Assembly: GCA_025506515.1 (NCBI GenBank)
Contig: JACCIX010000502.1
Span: forward strand, 124,001 to 188,000
Length of the DNA: 64,000 nucleotides
From: Flaveria trinervia
Lineage: Eukaryota; Streptophyta; Magnoliopsida; Asterales; Asteraceae
Direction of reading: 5' to 3'
Under the pieces are notes generated by a model. The model made no database searches. It was not told the origin of the DNA and saw nothing but the letters and a program-made list of their open reading frames with translations. Position 1 is the first letter of the stretch. Every line of letters begins with the position of its first letter. The translations under genes and the position numbers were made by a program. Of the stretch, positions 10,063 to 22,606 are shown piece after piece.

Positions 10063-11976
10063 TGTAACACCCGGTTATTTTTTTTCTAAAAGACAAAGAA
10101 ATAAAGAATAAAAGAAAGAAAGGTAATTCAGTCCAAGTGGAGGGACTAAATGTGTAAAAAGGACAAAAAAATCTTTGAAAAGTTGGTGTAAAGGTGGGCA
10201 TGGCCGCCCACCCTCATTTCACATCACCATTTCTTCAGTTTTAGAGAGAGAGCAGAGAAACTCTCGGCTAAAGAAAGAAGAAGAAGAGAAGTGAATTCAA
10301 GGTTTTCATATGTTTATGACGGGTTTTATCCTGGTTATGTGATTATGTGCTTATGTGTTTGTCTATGTGCTCGGGTGTGTGTGTGTTGGTGATGTTTTTA
10401 GGTGTTTGAACTCATTTGCAAGCGGGTTAGAAAGGAAGAACACCAAGTTGCACCAGGTGAGTTCTAGACCCCGGTCCTTACTTGTTTTAAACTATCTTTG
10501 GGGCTGAAAATGTATTAAAACGTTTTTGCAAAGCTTATGTATGTTACCCGCATGTATTGTGCTTGCTAAATGTTAAATTCTTGAATGTTTATAGGTTGTT
10601 CATGCTTAGAATAGTCATGTTAAGCTTAGAACAGATGGGTTTGATGAATGGGTATGAAAACATGCTAAGAACAAGTTACACAGAAGGTTCATACGTCTAA
10701 AAGTGCCTTAGAAAGATTTAAGTGTAGTCCATGCGCCCCAATAGTGCCCATGCACCCAAGTGGCTCATGCGCCTAAGTGTCCATGCGTCTAAAATACTCG
10801 TGCGTCTAAGTGTTCATACACACAAATAGTACCCATGCGCCTGAATAGTTCATGTGCCTGAGTGATAAAATGATTAAGTGTTGGCTGATGCGCCTGCATA
10901 GTGGTAAAACGCCCAAACAGGGCTCATGCGCCTAAATAGTTCCCATGTGCCTAACACTTAGAAAATTTACAGAGTTTTTAGGAGTCTGTGCTTTAGGGTT
11001 TTGACCAGAGTTGATTAGGGCTTAGCTATGATGATGTTCCATGCATGTTATGATTGCATATGATGTTCCTTATTACTTATTATTATTATTACTATTATTA
11101 CTTATAGTATGTGACTTTACGTGGTATGTTATTATCGTAACGTAAAGTATCTAGTAATAATAAAGCGGAAGAGCAATAAAGAAAAGAAGAGGAATATTAA
11201 TGAAAATGTTAACAAGTCTTGCAAACTCATAGGAGGGACACGACCGTGTTGTCGTTAGCTTAACTGTGCTGCGGGTTAGCTACCCTATTGTGCACATAGG
11301 GCCAATAAATTGAGATTGGATGGACCCTTGTAGCGTACCCTGGGTGATTGGGTCGGCCTTGTACACAGTACACAGAACCCTTTCGGGGGATACAGTTGAC
11401 CCTTTCGAGGGATATAGATGGCCCATCACCCATTTTTCATCGTGCACGTAGTTGGGGTATTGCTTATTGGCCCCCATAGATAGTGAAAGATAAATATAAA
11501 AGAATGCATTGTAAACAAGACATGCAGTAAAGAGAACGAACAATGATTGTTCATATAGTTGATGCATGCTCGCATATATAGTACAAAGTTTTATTTTACA
11601 AAAAAGTGTATTTTCACATACAACATATAGAAAGTATTTTATTACTTATAAAACTAGAGCTCAGTCAGCAACGCTGACTTTTATATATTTTTAGTTGGCA
11701 GATAATTATTGTTGAGGATGGCACGAGGGTGAAGCTACTCGGCAGGAAAAGACTGACATCCATTCATACTTTATGTTGTTGTTGTTTTGTAATACAGTAA
11801 AACAATTCTTTTATAATTAGTTAAATAGTGTTGTATTGCTCAACCACGGTGGTTTAAATGCAATGAATGGTTTTTGATAAATTAATTCCACTGCTTAAGA
11901 TTGTATAATTATAATGTTTAATGTCTTAATTGCTATGAATGACCGACTGTGAGGTTTTCGGGAACGGGGCCTTACA
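10063..11976 (+). repeat. 3' LTR of element C
   Basis: TGTAACACCC to GGGGCCTTACA, 1914 bases, matches the 5' LTR throughout with scattered substitutions and small indels in the motif array at about 10725-10955. The TATA candidate AAATATAAAAG recurs near 11492. It is followed directly by the second CTATC copy. Confidence 0.93.
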
Positions 11977-11981
11977 CTATC
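11977..11981. repeat. Target-site duplication of C, right copy (CTATC)
   Basis: Matches 3188-3192 exactly. The B integrase frame resumes here. Confidence 0.95.
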
Positions 11982-12690
11982 TAAGAAGTTTGCAACGACT
12001 GATCACTGCTCAGCATGTTTGAAGGGAAAGCAACACAGAGCGTCTTATAAGACCAAGCTCATAAACTCAACTTCCAAACCTCTTCAAATGTTACATATGG
12101 ATCTTTTTAGACCAACAAATGTCAAGAGTATTGGACGAAAATCATATTGTTTAGTTATCACTGATGACTATACAAGATTTTCATGGGTTTTCTTTTTGTA
12201 TGCTAAATCTGAAACGGTTGATTTACTAAAAGAATTTATCATTAAAGTTGAAAATCAATTAGAAAATAAAGTGAAAATAATAAGAAGTGATAATGGAATG
12301 GAATTCAAAAATGCTAACATTGAAATGTTTTGTGCACAAAAAGGAATAGCTCATTAGTTCAGTGCTCCCAGAAACTCCTCAACAAAATAGAGTTGCTGAA
12401 AGGAAGAATAGAATACTGAGTGAAGCTGCTCGTTCTATGTTAGCTCATGCAAAAATTCCTATAACTTTTTGGGATGAAGCTATATCAACTGCGTGTTTTG
12501 TTCAGAACAAAATCTTAATTGTGAAAGATAAAATGAAAACTCCTTATGAGTTAATGTTTGGCAGGAAACCGAGCATAAATTTTCTAAAATCATTTGGTGT
12601 CCTGTTATGATTCTTAATTCAAATGATTAGTTAGGAAAATTTGAAGCAAAATCTGATAATGGATTTTTCGTTGGATACTCATCTGTTTCA
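11982..12690 (+). pseudogene. Element B integrase, continued after C
   Basis: The frame resumes with the Cys pair of the zinc site (HCSACLKGK) and runs into the catalytic core: LHMDLF (first Asp), IRSDNG-EFKN (second Asp) and NRVAERKNR (Glu). It would join the cDNA to host DNA. A TAG at 12355-12357 probably replaces a Gln codon and breaks the frame before the Glu. A frame change follows at about 12360, and another stop is at 12608-12610. The start of this block is decided by the junction with C, not by an ATG. Confidence 0.85.
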
Positions 12691-14915
12691 AAAGCCTATC
12701 GAGTGTACAACTCTAGGACGAATATAATTCTTGAAACATTCAACGTTAAATTTCTGGAAAATTCTTTTCCATCAGTTTCAAATGGTCGTGCCTGGTTATT
12801 TGATTTAGATTCATTATCAAACTCTCTTCAATCTAACTTGTTTAATCAATCAAATTGTCTTGATTCTACAGGTAAGAAGAACGCTAGAGGAGATCTTGGA
12901 TCTTTTAGTGAGGATTCAGATTCTGACGACACAGATGATTCTAGCTAAGACTACCCATTTTTATCATTTGTCAAGGACTCAACAATACGATTCAATGACA
13001 ATAATCATGTTAATACAACTTCAGATCATTCAGTCTCATTTGATCAGGAACGACCACAACCAATTCCTAATGATGGTAATGAGTTTGTGCAACCTGAGTC
13101 TAGAACATCACCCATCTCTGGTGATGCAGTTGATACCGGTAATTTTGATTACTTTATTAACTCACCGACTCAAGTTCCAAACTTCAATCCACATTCTTCT
13201 AATTTGTTACATCAGCTTTCCAACTTAAACCAAACAAATCTGGATGTTAATGTTCAATGTGATGAGATTCCAACATCTCGTATTCACAAGAATCATCCAA
13301 TTTCTTAGATTATTGGTTCATTGAATGAGAGAACAACAAGGAGTAAATCAGAACAAGCAAACTTGTGCTTATACTCTTGTTTTCTTTCTCAAATTGTTCC
13401 TAAAAATGTTATCAAAGCATTAAAGGACAATGGTTAGATAGAAGCCATGCAAGAAGGATTACTTTAATTTTGCAAACAGGAAGTGTGGAATTTAGTCGAT
13501 TTACCTGAAGGAGAAAATGCCATAGGCACGAAATGGTTGTTTAGAAATAAGGTTGATGATCGTGGTGCAGTAATAAGGAACAAAGCAAGACTTGTTGCAT
13601 AAGGATACACACAGGAAGAAGGGATAGATTATGATGAGGTGTTTGCACCAGTTGCAAGACTTGAATCCATTCGAGTTTTCCTGGCCTATGCTTCATTCAT
13701 GAATTTAAGGTGTATCAAATGGATGTAAAGGGTGCATTTCTATATGGTCCTATCACTGACGATGTGTTTGTGAAGCAACCTCCGGGCTTTGAGGATGCAG
13801 AATTTCCATATCGAGTATATAAGCTGAGTAAAGCTTTATATGGACTTCATCAAGCCCCTAGAATTTGGTAAGAGACATTATCACAACACTTAATCCAACA
13901 TGGATAAACAAGAGGGAAATTTGATCCAACTTTATTCATAAAGAAGGATAATGATGATCTCTTATGTGTACAAGTGTACGTTGATGATATCATATTTGGT
14001 TCTACCAGTCCAAAATTGTGCAATGAATTTGAAGAAATCATGAAATCTCGATTCCAAATGAGTTCTATGGGAGAGATTAACTTTTTTCTTGGACTTCAAG
14101 TCAAGCAATCTGACGATGGAATTTTTATCAATCAAGAGAAGTTTGTTGACAAGCTCTTGAAGAAATTTAAGTTGCAAGACTGTCAGTCCATACGGACTCC
14201 AGCAGATGTTAACACCAAGATTGAACCTGATCCAAAAGGAAAATCTATTGACCAAATGCTATACAGATCAATGATTGGTTCTTTGATGTATCTTACCGCA
14301 TCTAGACCAGTCATTATGTATGTTGTTTGTGTTTGTGCCAGGTATCAATCAGACCTGAAAGAATCACACTTAATTGCTGTTAAAAGGATATTCAGGTATC
14401 TCAAAGGTAAACCAGCTTTAGGGCTTTGGTATCCTTACAAGGGTAACTTTGAACTACATGGATATACAGATAGTGATTATGGTGGATGTTGTCAAGATAG
14501 AAAATCTACTTCGGGTGGGTGTCAATTTCTTGGTCCTCGATTAGTCTCGTGGCAATGTAAGAAACAAACAAATGTCTATGTTTCAACTGTAGAAGCTGAG
14601 TACATTGCTGCATCAGCAGGATGTTCTCAATTCCTCTGGTTGCAAAATCAACTACTGGATTATGGGTTCAATTTTTTTAAAACACCTATTTACATTGATA
14701 ACACTGCTGCTATGTTCATTACAGCTAATCCTGTTCCACATTCAAAAACAAAACATATCAAAATTCGATATCATTTTCTCAGAGATAACTCTAAAAAAGG
14801 ATAATTCATATTGATTCAAATAGCAACGGAAAAACAGTTGGCGGATCTATTTACTAAAGCCTTCCTACCAGGACGGTTTGAGTATTTAGTGGAGTCAATT
14901 GGTCTTATTAATCAT
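12691..14915 (+). pseudogene. Element B reverse transcriptase and RNase H
   Basis: After a Ser/Asp-rich linker (12700-13310), copia reverse transcriptase begins near 13500 (GTKWLFRNK, ARLVA, then VFAPVARLESIR). It is frameshifted near 13700 and resumes with an intact catalytic YVDD at 13977-13988. The RNase H domain includes GYTDSDYGG, an EAEYIAA segment with the catalytic Glu, and TKHI near the end. A frameshift near 14800 precedes the final LADLFTKAFLPG segment, ending about 14915. The long 13974-14804 frame is the best preserved part of B. Confidence 0.88.
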
Positions 14916-15369
14916 ATGTGAACTCTCTAAATCAAAAGATCATCATAAGTGATCCTTTGAATGTTAATTGCCTATTTGTATTTTGTGTGTGTGTGTTTTT
15001 TCTTAGAAAAACCAAATACAAAAGTATAAATCAAAACTCCAAAAATAGAGTATTTTTCTAATTGTCAGTTTATTTTTGGAAAAGAATATGTTTATGTAAT
15101 ATATGAGAAATGAAAGTACATTAGTGAGATCAGTTGCATATTTCACTCATTAATAAAGTCTGAGATGATTAGATATGATGTGTAGACAATATCATACTAC
15201 AATACTGAAAAGTAAATTCGTGTGATTACACTAAATCTTTATGCTTGTGTGTATTCATCTGAGTACTTTTGAGATGTATTGGCTTATTAGATTGATTGCT
15301 TGTTAAGTTACATCACTCACACCTGATGGTGATGTGATTAATCATGAGATCTGTTACAAGCATCATATC
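14916..15369 (+). other. Element B post-pol spacer, left part
   Basis: AT-rich sequence without a supportable ORF between the end of pol and the insertion point of D. It continues after D at 24943. The last five bases (15365-15369, ATATC) are the left target-site duplication of D. Confidence 0.7.
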
Positions 15370-17638
15370 TGTAAGGCCCCGTTTCCGGGACGCTTACAGA
15401 TGGTCAACCATTGCACATAAAACATACATTTACAGTTATTTTAAAGAAACATTCGCAGCGGAAACATTCAAAAATGGCATTTCATTTCATCATAAAAGCT
15501 TTTGCAAAATAATGCATCGATTTTCGGTTACAAAATTACAATGTTGTATTACATCACAAAAGCTTTATATAAATGGATGCCATCCAAAAGAGCTAAGTAG
15601 CTGCCTCGTGCCATCCTCAACAACATTACCTACCAACTGGAAACACATAAAAGTCAGTGTTGCTGAGTGAGTTCTAGTTTTATAATAAAACATACTTTTC
15701 TTTTGTAAAACAATCCTTTCTCAAAATCATATTATACTCTACATTCGTTCGTGATCATACATCGTACGTACATACAGATAATTTTATTATTATCTTCGTC
15801 ATTCTTTCGTACATACTTCCATTCTTTACTTTCATCATCACCATAAACTTTACTCTTCATGCTTATGGTATTGTGCCTAAGCCTATAAAAGACCTTCATC
15901 GGTGGTGCCCGGCACCAAGTGGTCAGAGTACCTAAGGTAAAGTTCAGGTATACCATTGTCATATGCTATGCCCTTCATGCTCATGATACTAGACCTAAGC
16001 CTATAAAATACCTTCATCGACGGTGCCCAGCACCAAGTGGTTACAATACCAAAGGCACGCAACAATCGTTCATCCATATAGTCAATCACAAAGAAAGAGC
16101 CCAATGTGCATCCTTTGGGGTAGCTAACCCGCACATCGTTGAGCTAACACCTACAATGGGTGTGCACCTCCATACATTTGCTTGCAAGCCTTTCTTACAT
16201 TCATTCATTCATTAATGCATGCATTCGTCATCATGTTCCTATTTCATTATCTTTCACTTTACGTTACATAATACTTCGTTCATTCATTATCATAACACGT
16301 AAATCCACAGGAAAGATAAACATACATAATAATAAGGAACATAAACATATCATGTAGTCATCATCATGCAAGGCATCATACATATATAACATACATCATG
16401 TATAACCATGCAATATCATCATCATCATTATGCATATTCATCAATCACACATCATAACATGCCCATCATACCATCTATGACCCCAAAAGTCAACTTACAT
16501 AACCCCCGGGAATCTCCTAGGTCAAAGCCTACATTACTCCTTTTTCTCCCAATTAGTCAAAATTATTCTAAGTGTTCATCCGCATTTGATTTGCTTCATC
16601 CGCATTGATATGCTTCATCCGCATTTGTCATCCGCATTTGCTTACTCATCCGCATTTTGTATACTTAGTCAAATGCTCATCCGCATTGACATACTTCATC
16701 TGCATTTCCCAGACTTAGTCAAATGCTCATCCGCATTTCATGCACTTAGTCAATGCTCATATGCATTTCCCGGACTTAGTAAAATGCTCATCCGCATTTC
16801 ATGCACTTAGTCAATGTTCATCCGCATTGACATACTTCATCCGCATTTCTCAGACTTAGTCAAATGCTCATCCGCATTTCTTGCACTTAGTCAATGTTCA
16901 TCTGCATTTGACTTCATCTGCATTGGCTTACTCAATGGTTAATGTTCATCCGCAATAACCTTTTCCATTCGCATTGACTTCCAAACACTTAGGCAGATTT
17001 AAAAACTTAACATGTGAGCCTAAAACATCATGTTCGATTTCCATGCACTATTCATCATGTTCTAAGCTTAAATCTTACCCTCTAAGCCTTTGAAACACAA
17101 TCATACATCATCAAGCATGAATGTAGTCAGACATCACATCATAACATCATCATACACACATTCAAGCATACGGGTCCGAAACCCAGTTAAATAAAAACAT
17201 ACATTCATGCATTTCCAGCCCTAAAAGCAGTTAAAAACCAATAAAAGAGGGGTCCTAGAACTCATCTTTGCAGCTCTTGAGTATGGCTTCTTTCAAACTC
17301 GTTTGAAAATTGAATTCAACCTCCTAGAAACCCACTAAAAACATACCCGAACACATAAAGCACACATAAGCATAAACCTGAGGATATGACCAGTCAAGAA
17401 CACCATAAAAGCATGAATTCTTACCTTGAATTCGAATTCCTTCTTCTTGTTCTCCTTCAAACCCGAGCTCTACTCTTTCTCTCTCTAAAATCCAAACTCA
17501 AAAGTGAAAAGTGGTACATAAAAAGTAAATCTTGTACTTTTATATATTTAACCCCTCATCTTGGGTTAAATAGCATTTCTTTCTTTTCCTTTGCTTTATT
17601 CTTCTCATTCTTTTACTTTAGAATAACCGGGTATTACA
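15370..17638 (-). repeat. 3' LTR of element D (left end)
   Basis: On the plus strand it runs from TGTAAGGCCCC to GGGTATTACA, 2269 bases, and matches 22607-24937. It adjoins the polypurine tract, so it is the 3' LTR. Small frames inside it (for example around 15880-16800) derive from repeats and are not genes. Confidence 0.92.
16570..16980 (-). repeat. CATCCGCATT array in the 3' LTR of D
   Basis: About twenty irregular copies of CATCCGCATT separated by short linkers such as GACTTAGTCAA and TTCATGCACTTAGTCAATG form a degenerate minisatellite. The equivalent array in the other LTR is at about 23812-24245 and differs in unit order and number. Confidence 0.85.
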
Positions 17639-17655
17639 AGTCCACCCCCTTAAAT
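17639..17655 (-). other. Polypurine tract of element D
   Basis: On the minus strand AAGGGGGTGGACT directly precedes the TGTAATACCC LTR start. It closely resembles the tract of element C. Confidence 0.85.
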
Positions 17656-18977
17656 ACGTTTCGTCCTCGAAACCTATTATTCCTCAAAGAATTATGGGTA
17701 ATACTGTCTCATCACTTCTTCACTCTCCCACGTAGACTCGAATCCCTTCCTGTGCTTCCACTATATACGCACAAGGGGAACCACTTTATTCCTCAGCCTC
17801 TTTTTCTTTTGATCTGTGATTGCCACCGGTTGCTCCACGTAATTGAGCCATTCGTCTACCTCGATATCCTCCAGTGGAACAATAATGCCTTCATCAGCTA
17901 AGCACTTGCTCAGACGAGATACATGGAATGTCGGGCGGATTCCACTTCACTCATCGGGTAACTCTAATCTATAGGCTACCTCTCCTACTCGAGCAATGAT
18001 TCGGAAAGGGCCTATGTATCTCGGGCTCAACTTGCCCCACTTTCGGAAACGAATAATACCTTCCAAGGTGAGACCTTCAACATAACCCGGTCACCCACCT
18101 GGAACTCAATCGGTCTGCGTCGTTTATCAGCATACGACTTCTGTCTATCTTTGGCTGCCTTCATGAAGGCCTTGATCTTCTCAATCTTCTCAATCGTAGC
18201 CTCGATTACCTCGACGCTCCCTAGCTCTTTTTGACCAATATCACCCCAATAGACGGGTGTTCTGCATGTCCTACCGTATAGCATCTCGTAAGGTGGCATA
18301 CCAATACTGGCATGATAACTGTTGTTGTATGAGAATTCGGCTAACGGTAGGTGGTCATCCCAACTTCCACCAAACTCAATCAAACATGCCCGAAGCATGT
18401 CCTCCAACGTCTGAATGGTCCTTTCTGACTGACCATCAGTTTGGGGATGATAAGCCGTGCTAATATGTAACCTCGTCCCCATTGCGTCGTGGAATTTCTT
18501 CCAGAATTTAGATGTAAACCGGGTGTCACGATCAGACACAATGGACACCGACACACCGTGACGAGTTACAATCTCCTTGATGAACAGGTCAGCCAACCTC
18601 TCGGATGAATATGTCTCACGAATTGGTAGGAAGTGAGCACTCTTCATCAAACGGTCCACAATCACCCATATGGCATTGTACCCTTTCGGAGTACGTGGCA
18701 ACTTCGTAATGAAATCCATGGTGATGTGCTCCCACTTCCATTCCGGTATATCTAAAGGTTGGATCCTCCCATACGGCTTTTGATGCTCGGCCTTCACCTG
18801 TAAGCAAGTAAGGCATTTACTCACATACTCTACCACGTCGCGCTTCATACCCGGCCACCAATAATCCTTCTTCATGTCTTGGTACATTTTCGTAGCACCG
18901 GGATGAATAGAGTATCGAGCCTTATGAGCTTCATCCATAATCTTCACCCGTTGATCCACAAAATGAGGAATCCACAT
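17656..18977 (-). pseudogene. Element D integrase with chromodomain-like tail
   Basis: The frame 18977-18027 is a well preserved integrase: His pair around DEAHKARYSIH, Cys pair KCLTCLQ, then MDFITK, IVSDRDTRF and the Glu of DGQSERTIQ. Residues of the DDE triad are all present. A frameshift near 18065 interrupts the GPF region, and the tail (HVSRLSK, YVEQPVAI, WKHRKG) continues in other frames to about 17656 with further stops. Upstream, the frame joins RNase H through a shift near 18970. Compared with C this integrase has fewer stops, making it the best integrase in the window. Confidence 0.9.
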
Positions 18978-20282
18978 TCATGCAAACCGGGTTCTAACAC
19001 TGAATGTGTTTTCACCAAATCTTCAACTAGACCTCTCATTCTTTCAGAGATAAGATGATCTTCTTTCAACGCCCCATCTTGAAACTCTTTGACTTGTTTC
19101 ATCATATCAGAGGTCATGATCAGCTGATATGCTTTCACCCGAATCGGTTCGGGCCTCTCCTTTCGGCTAAGGGCATCCGCCACCACATTGGCTTTGCCCG
19201 GATGGTAGTGGATCTCGCAATCATAGTCTTTTATGAGCTCCAACCATCTTCTTTGTCTCATGTTCAGGTCCTTCTACTCAAAGAAGTACTTCAAGCTCTT
19301 GTGTCAGTAAAAATGGTGCACTTCGTCCCGTACAGATAGTGCCTCCAAATCTTTAACGCAAAGACCACGACTGGCAGCTCCAAGTCATGAGTAGGGTAGT
19401 TGACCTCATGAACCTTCAATTTTCGGGATGCATAAGCTATAACCTTCCATCTCTGCATTAACACGCACCACAAACCCGAGTAGGAAGAATCCGAATAAAC
19501 CACCAGATCTTCACTTCCATCGGGTAATGACAGAACAGGAGCTTGAGTCAATCTCGCCTTCAATTCTTCGAATGCCTTCTCTTGAGCTTGACCCCATACA
19601 AACTTTTCATCTTTTTGGGTCAACTTGGTTACTAGAGAAGCGATCTTAGAGAAGTCCTGAATGAATCTCTTGTAGTAGCCCACCACACCCAAGAAACTAC
19701 GAATCTCAGATGGCGTCTTCGGTGACTTCCATTGCATAACCACCTCCACCTTTGCTGGGTCCACCATGATCCCATCAGGATTTACCACATGACCCAAGAA
19801 CTGAACTTCGCGCAACCAGAATGCGCACTTAGAGAATTTTGCATACAACTTCTCCCTCCTCAGCATCTCCAAAACCTCCTGAATATGACCAGCATGCTCA
19901 GTCTCGCTCCTTGAATAAATCAGGATATCATCAATAAACACAATTACTGATTTGTTCAACATTGGCCGACACACACGATTCATCAAATTCATAAAAGCAG
20001 CTGGCACGTTGGTCAAGCCAAAAGACATGACAAGAAACTCGTAGTGACCGTAGCGCGTGCAAAAAGCTGTTTTAGGAATATCATGCTTCTTCACCTTCAA
20101 TTGATGGTAACCAGATCGAAGGTCGATCCTCGAAACCAACTGGCACCTTGGAGTTAATCAAACAGGTCATCAATTCTTGGTAAGGGGTAGCGGTTCTTTA
20201 TCGTCAACTTATTCAGCTCACGATAGTCAATACACATCCTCATACTACCATCTTTCTTCTTCACGAACAGGACCGGAGCACC
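18978..20282 (-). pseudogene. Element D reverse transcriptase and RNase H
   Basis: The frame 20139-19291 contains MSFGLTNVPAAF, the catalytic VFIDDILIYS, the VNPDGI connection and RNase H with VVYSDSS and TIFTD. The N-terminal reverse transcriptase segment (MRMCIDYRELN) lies in 20282-20140 across frame breaks. A one-base deletion near 19305 ends the long frame. A TAG just downstream (about 19274-19276) sits at exactly the position of the TAG at 8429-8431 in C. A Trp codon is TAG near 20284. The enzyme is not translatable as one protein. Confidence 0.9.
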
Positions 20283-20995
20283 CTAAGGAGAGATACTCGG
20301 TCTAATGAACACCTTGTCAAGTAGCTCTTGCAACTGCTCCATCAACTCTTTCATTTCCGTCGGAGCCAAACGATACAGTGCCTTGGCAACAGGTTGGGCA
20401 CCCGGTATCAAGTCAATCTGGAACTCGATCTCACGGTCAGGTGGCACTCCTGGTAAGTCTTCTGGGAATACGTCTGGAAAGTCACACACAACCGTACGTT
20501 AGACAATTATGGCGTGGGCGTATCCACATCCTTTACATAAGCCAAGTTGGCACTACATCCACGCCTCATACACTTTCCCGCCACCGCCATCAAGATTACC
20601 TTCGGAATCGTAGTAACCCGATCACCATAAACCGTTACCAACTTCCTGTCAGGCGCTGTCAACCGAATCATCTTCTTGCGACACACAATGTTTGCCTTGG
20701 AGTCTGCTAACCAATCCATACCCAGAACCAAATCGAAACCACCCAAGGTCATCATGAACGGTCTAACAGGAAACTTATGACCTTCTAGTTCCACATCACA
20801 GTTCTCTATCATCTCAGAGATCCTGGTAGACTTACCTATGGCAGTTTCTACATCAAATGGTGCATCAACACGTCTACTACTAACAGGTGGCTTAGCACAG
20901 AAAGCAACAGAAATAAAACTTTTACTGGCACCCAAATCAAATCACACAGAAGCTAAAGTTTGGTTCACTAGAATTGTACCTGACACAACATCAGG
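20283..20995 (-). pseudogene. Element D protease region
   Basis: The retropepsin-like domain is read in 20935-20507, with VLGMDWLADSKANIV and IRLTAPDRKLV matching C. Its active site reads Asp-Leu-Gly instead of Asp-Ser-Gly (just after a stop at about 20940), so the protease is probably inactive even without the stop. The linker to reverse transcriptase (20489-20283) carries DVFPEDLPGVPP. A stop near 20505 separates the two. Confidence 0.85.
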
Positions 20996-22253
20996 GTCCG
21001 TCCTAGCCTCCTCCTGTGTCATCGTGAATGCCCTGGCCCTCACCCTTGGTCCTTCACCTCTAGTTTTCTTCGTCCCAGAACCCTCGGCCCTTGGCTTCTT
21101 ATAATCCCTATTCATATGACCCTCTTCACCACAGTTAAAGCATCGGGTCGTACGACAATCCCTGGCCATGTGCCCCGCCTTCCCACATTTAAAGCACACG
21201 TTCGACCCAAACCTACATTCCCCACTATGCTCTCTCCCACACCTACCACACTTTTTTTCGTACTCGCACCCGACGCGACCACACGGCGGTCGTCCACCCG
21301 TGCCTTTTTTTACCCGTCGAGGCATCACCTCGACCAAACCTCTTCCCATTCCATTTTCTATCACCTCCACCCTTCCGACTACCTTCAGCCACCACCACCA
21401 CACCCCTTTCGTCATATAACCTTCCTGCCAAATCCACCGCCGACCTAAACGTGCTCGGTCGGGCGGCAATCATGTGCCTGCGAATATCCGCTGGCAATCC
21501 CTGAATGTACCTCTTAATCTTTCGAGACAAAGGTGTCACTTGATCCGGCACCAGACGTGTCATTTCGTTAAATTTGGTGGTGTATTGTTATTGTGTCATC
21601 GTTCCCGCCTCCAGTTGCAGAAACTCCCTCTCATCCTTATCCATTTCCTGATGAGGACAAAACTCCTCGATCACCAACTTCTTCAACTCCGACCATCTTA
21701 TTCTTCCGATCGCCCGACTACCCTCGGCTTGGACTATATTGTCCCACTAGCAGAGAGCCGAGTCTACAAAAGAGTGGGTAGCGAACTTAACTTTCTGGTC
21801 CTCTCGGCACTCGCTGATATCTAGCAGAGAGCCGATACCATCAAAAGTAGGGGGCTTGCATCTCATAAACACCCCGTAGTTACAGCCTCGTACCGCCTCC
21901 TACACGGGCTCTGCTTCTTCCTCTTCTTCGTCATCAGACGGAATCGTCTCAGTCTCGGGCTGTCTTCTTTCGCCCGTAGGTCTACTCCTTTCCCTTCTCT
22001 CCCCTTCTCTAACTGCCTTTATCACTTCGGTCACCACAGACGGTAGGATCGTCTGCATGAATTGATGCACTTCCTCCATAACTGCCTCCTTCACTGAGGC
22101 TCTCAGGTTAGCACTCTCATCTCCGCCCTCCGGATGAGGGGTTTCTCATTCTTCATGAACCACCTTTTCGGCCCTAGGCCTTCCTCTCGTAACCCGTGGT
22201 TCAGCACCACGTCTGCCACCACATGAAGCTTTAGATGATCTACCACCGGCCAT
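20996..22253 (-). pseudogene. Element D gag
   Basis: The ATG at 22253-22251 begins MAGGRSSKAS, as in C. The capsid part includes KPPTFDG, ALCWWDN and LPADIRR. A deletion of a few tens of bases removes the segment before LDISECRED that is present in C. Three zinc knuckles follow (CGRCGREHSGEC, CFKCGKAGHMARDC, CFNCGEEGHM with Tyr for the last Cys), more than C retains. In-frame stops near 22145, 21900 and 21590 break the frame. The product would package element RNA. Confidence 0.88.
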
Positions 22254-22590
22254 CCTCTAACTCACACTGAAAGATTTAAACACTAATACGGTCATTCAAG
22301 GAAACGGCTCAGTTTATGGCAAGTATAGTAAGTCCCTAATTACAATGGCCAGTTGTGATTAGCCACTTACTTTACTCTTCATACGCCAAGCATTACCTGT
22401 TCTGACTACATCAGTATTTAAACCTACATACAATACATAACCATATACCATGCGCATATAAAACCAGTTAACATTACGAAAATACCTGATGGCACACAGC
22501 TACTCAGATTGGCATCCCATTCCCATTCCTTCCCATTCTTAGTTTAAGTTAAGGTTTATTTTGAAATTTTACCCATTTCACTTAAACTTT

Positions 22591-22603
22591 GGCTTTGATA
22601 CCA
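22591..22603 (-). other. Primer-binding site of element D
   Basis: On the minus strand TGGTATCAAAGCC, three bases inside the 5' LTR, differs by one base from the tRNA-Met complement. The region from here to the gag ATG at 22253 is leader with no further feature recognised. Confidence 0.85.
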
Positions 22604-22606
22604 ACT

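Larger units (their letters stand above)
3193..11976 (+). mobile_element. Element C: complete-length Ty3/gypsy chromovirus-like element
   Basis: An 8784-bp element with two LTRs of about 1.91 kb, a primer-binding site, gag, protease, reverse transcriptase, RNase H, integrase, a chromodomain-like tail and a polypurine tract, flanked by CTATC. The order reverse transcriptase then integrase is Ty3/gypsy. The C-terminal region after integrase suggests a chromovirus, possibly of the Tekay/Del group; that lineage is an inference. The two LTRs look very similar, so the insertion is younger than its host B. Numerous stops and at least three frameshifts make it non-autonomous. Confidence 0.9.

Noticed and set aside
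15344..16810. Small plus-strand frames between 15.3 and 16.8 kb, and similar ones at 22.5-24.0 kb
   Set aside because: They lie in the two LTRs of D and recur in both copies; composition follows the repeat, not a gene.
16570..16980. Possible CRISPR array (CATCCGCATT repeats with short linkers)
   Set aside because: The units are irregular, spacers are short and repetitive, no cas genes exist nearby, and the setting is a plant LTR.
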